Assembly: GCA_051745265.1 (NCBI GenBank)
Contig: JBNJDW010000023.1
Coordinates: forward strand, 1 to 14,733
Source: JBNJDW01 sp051745265
GTDB taxonomy: Bacteria > Pseudomonadota > Alphaproteobacteria > Micavibrionales > CSBR16-224
Direction: 5' to 3'
Length of the DNA stretch: 14,733 nucleotides
Shown here: positions 14,545 to 14,733 of the stretch, piece by piece
Layout: every line of letters begins with the position of its first letter
Numbering within the stretch: position 1 is the first letter of the stretch
The notes under the pieces: generated by a model
The model's database searches: none
Seen by the model: only the letters and a program-made list of their open reading frames with translations
What the model was told of the DNA's origin: nothing
Translations under genes and position numbers: made by a program

Positions 14545-14733
14545 TTATAGCGTATTCAGAACCGTCTGAACATCCCCGACATGCGTCAAACGAATAAATT
14601 TTGTCTCTGGATTATAGGGGTGGCCCTGCACCTGTTCAAAATTGCGCCGCTTGTTTTTATGCTGACTGATGATCCAGTATGATAAACTATACAGCGCGGC
14701 TTTTCCTTCAGGGAAATCCGCTCTTCCAACGGT
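14545..14733 (-). CDS. C-terminal 62 residues of an unrecognised protein (runs off the right edge)
   Basis: The frame is open from the window edge to TAA at 14545-14547. The visible part reads TVGRADFPEGKAALYSLSYW and ends IRLTHVGDVQTVLNTL. It has a basic stretch HKNKRRNFEQ and a GHPYNPET segment, with no membrane helix. I do not recognise the family. Its stop is one base from the glycosylase ATG, which indicates an operon. The full gene is needed to name it. Confidence 0.75.
   Translation of the reverse strand, partial: TVGRADFPEGKAALYSLSYWIISQHKNKRRNFEQVQGHPYNPETKFIRLTHVGDVQTVLNTL

Overview
The window looks like ordinary chromosome of an alphaproteobacterium of moderate GC content. The main evidence is an HdaA-type short DnaA-related protein behind a DUF2066 gene and a PerM-like gene, a probable aa3-oxidase subunit IV microprotein of a mainly alphaproteobacterial family, and a family-4-like uracil-DNA glycosylase with an alphaproteobacterial style of N-terminus. 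Genus cannot be set from the sequence. No tRNA, rRNA, CRISPR array, insertion sequence, prophage or attachment site was seen. Coding density is high.

Layout, left to right. At 1-331 (-) lies the N-terminal third of a 6-phosphofructokinase. It is divergent from a small YdcH/DUF465 coiled-coil gene (471-671, +) and a gene at 756 (+). The 756 gene encodes two membrane segments followed by a long Lys/Ala/Pro-rich histone-H1-like tail. Its frame is broken at an A8 run (1323-1330), and the same tail composition continues in the +1 frame to 1404, where its stop meets the stop of hda. Then comes a minus-strand operon, transcribed DUF2066 (4464-3193), AI-2E/PerM-type membrane protein (3206-2088), hda (2081-1401). 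Its genes overlap or nearly touch.

Divergent from that operon at 4614 is a 42-residue single-pass membrane protein, probably aa3-type cytochrome oxidase subunit IV. An imperfect out-of-frame tandem duplication covers its 3' end. Next is a large hybrid histidine kinase (4792-8007) with a 7TMR-DISM sensor, HisKA, HATPase, REC and Hpt domains. A strong bidirectional terminator (8008-8038) separates it from ndk.

The rest is on the minus strand: a possible DNA-repair gene set and housekeeping genes, transcribed from right to left. An unrecognised gene enters at 14733. It is followed by a family-4-like uracil-DNA glycosylase, a soluble lytic transglycosylase, alaS, a 33-codon ORF joined to alaS by an ATGA overlap, and ndk with its own promoter.

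The most interesting signals are the membrane-anchored H1-like protein with its homopolymer frameshift, the microgene coupled to alaS, the duplicated 3' end of the oxidase-like microprotein gene, and the glycosylase that lacks two of the four expected cluster cysteines. Most of the window is conserved housekeeping sequence, and no whole new system is evident.
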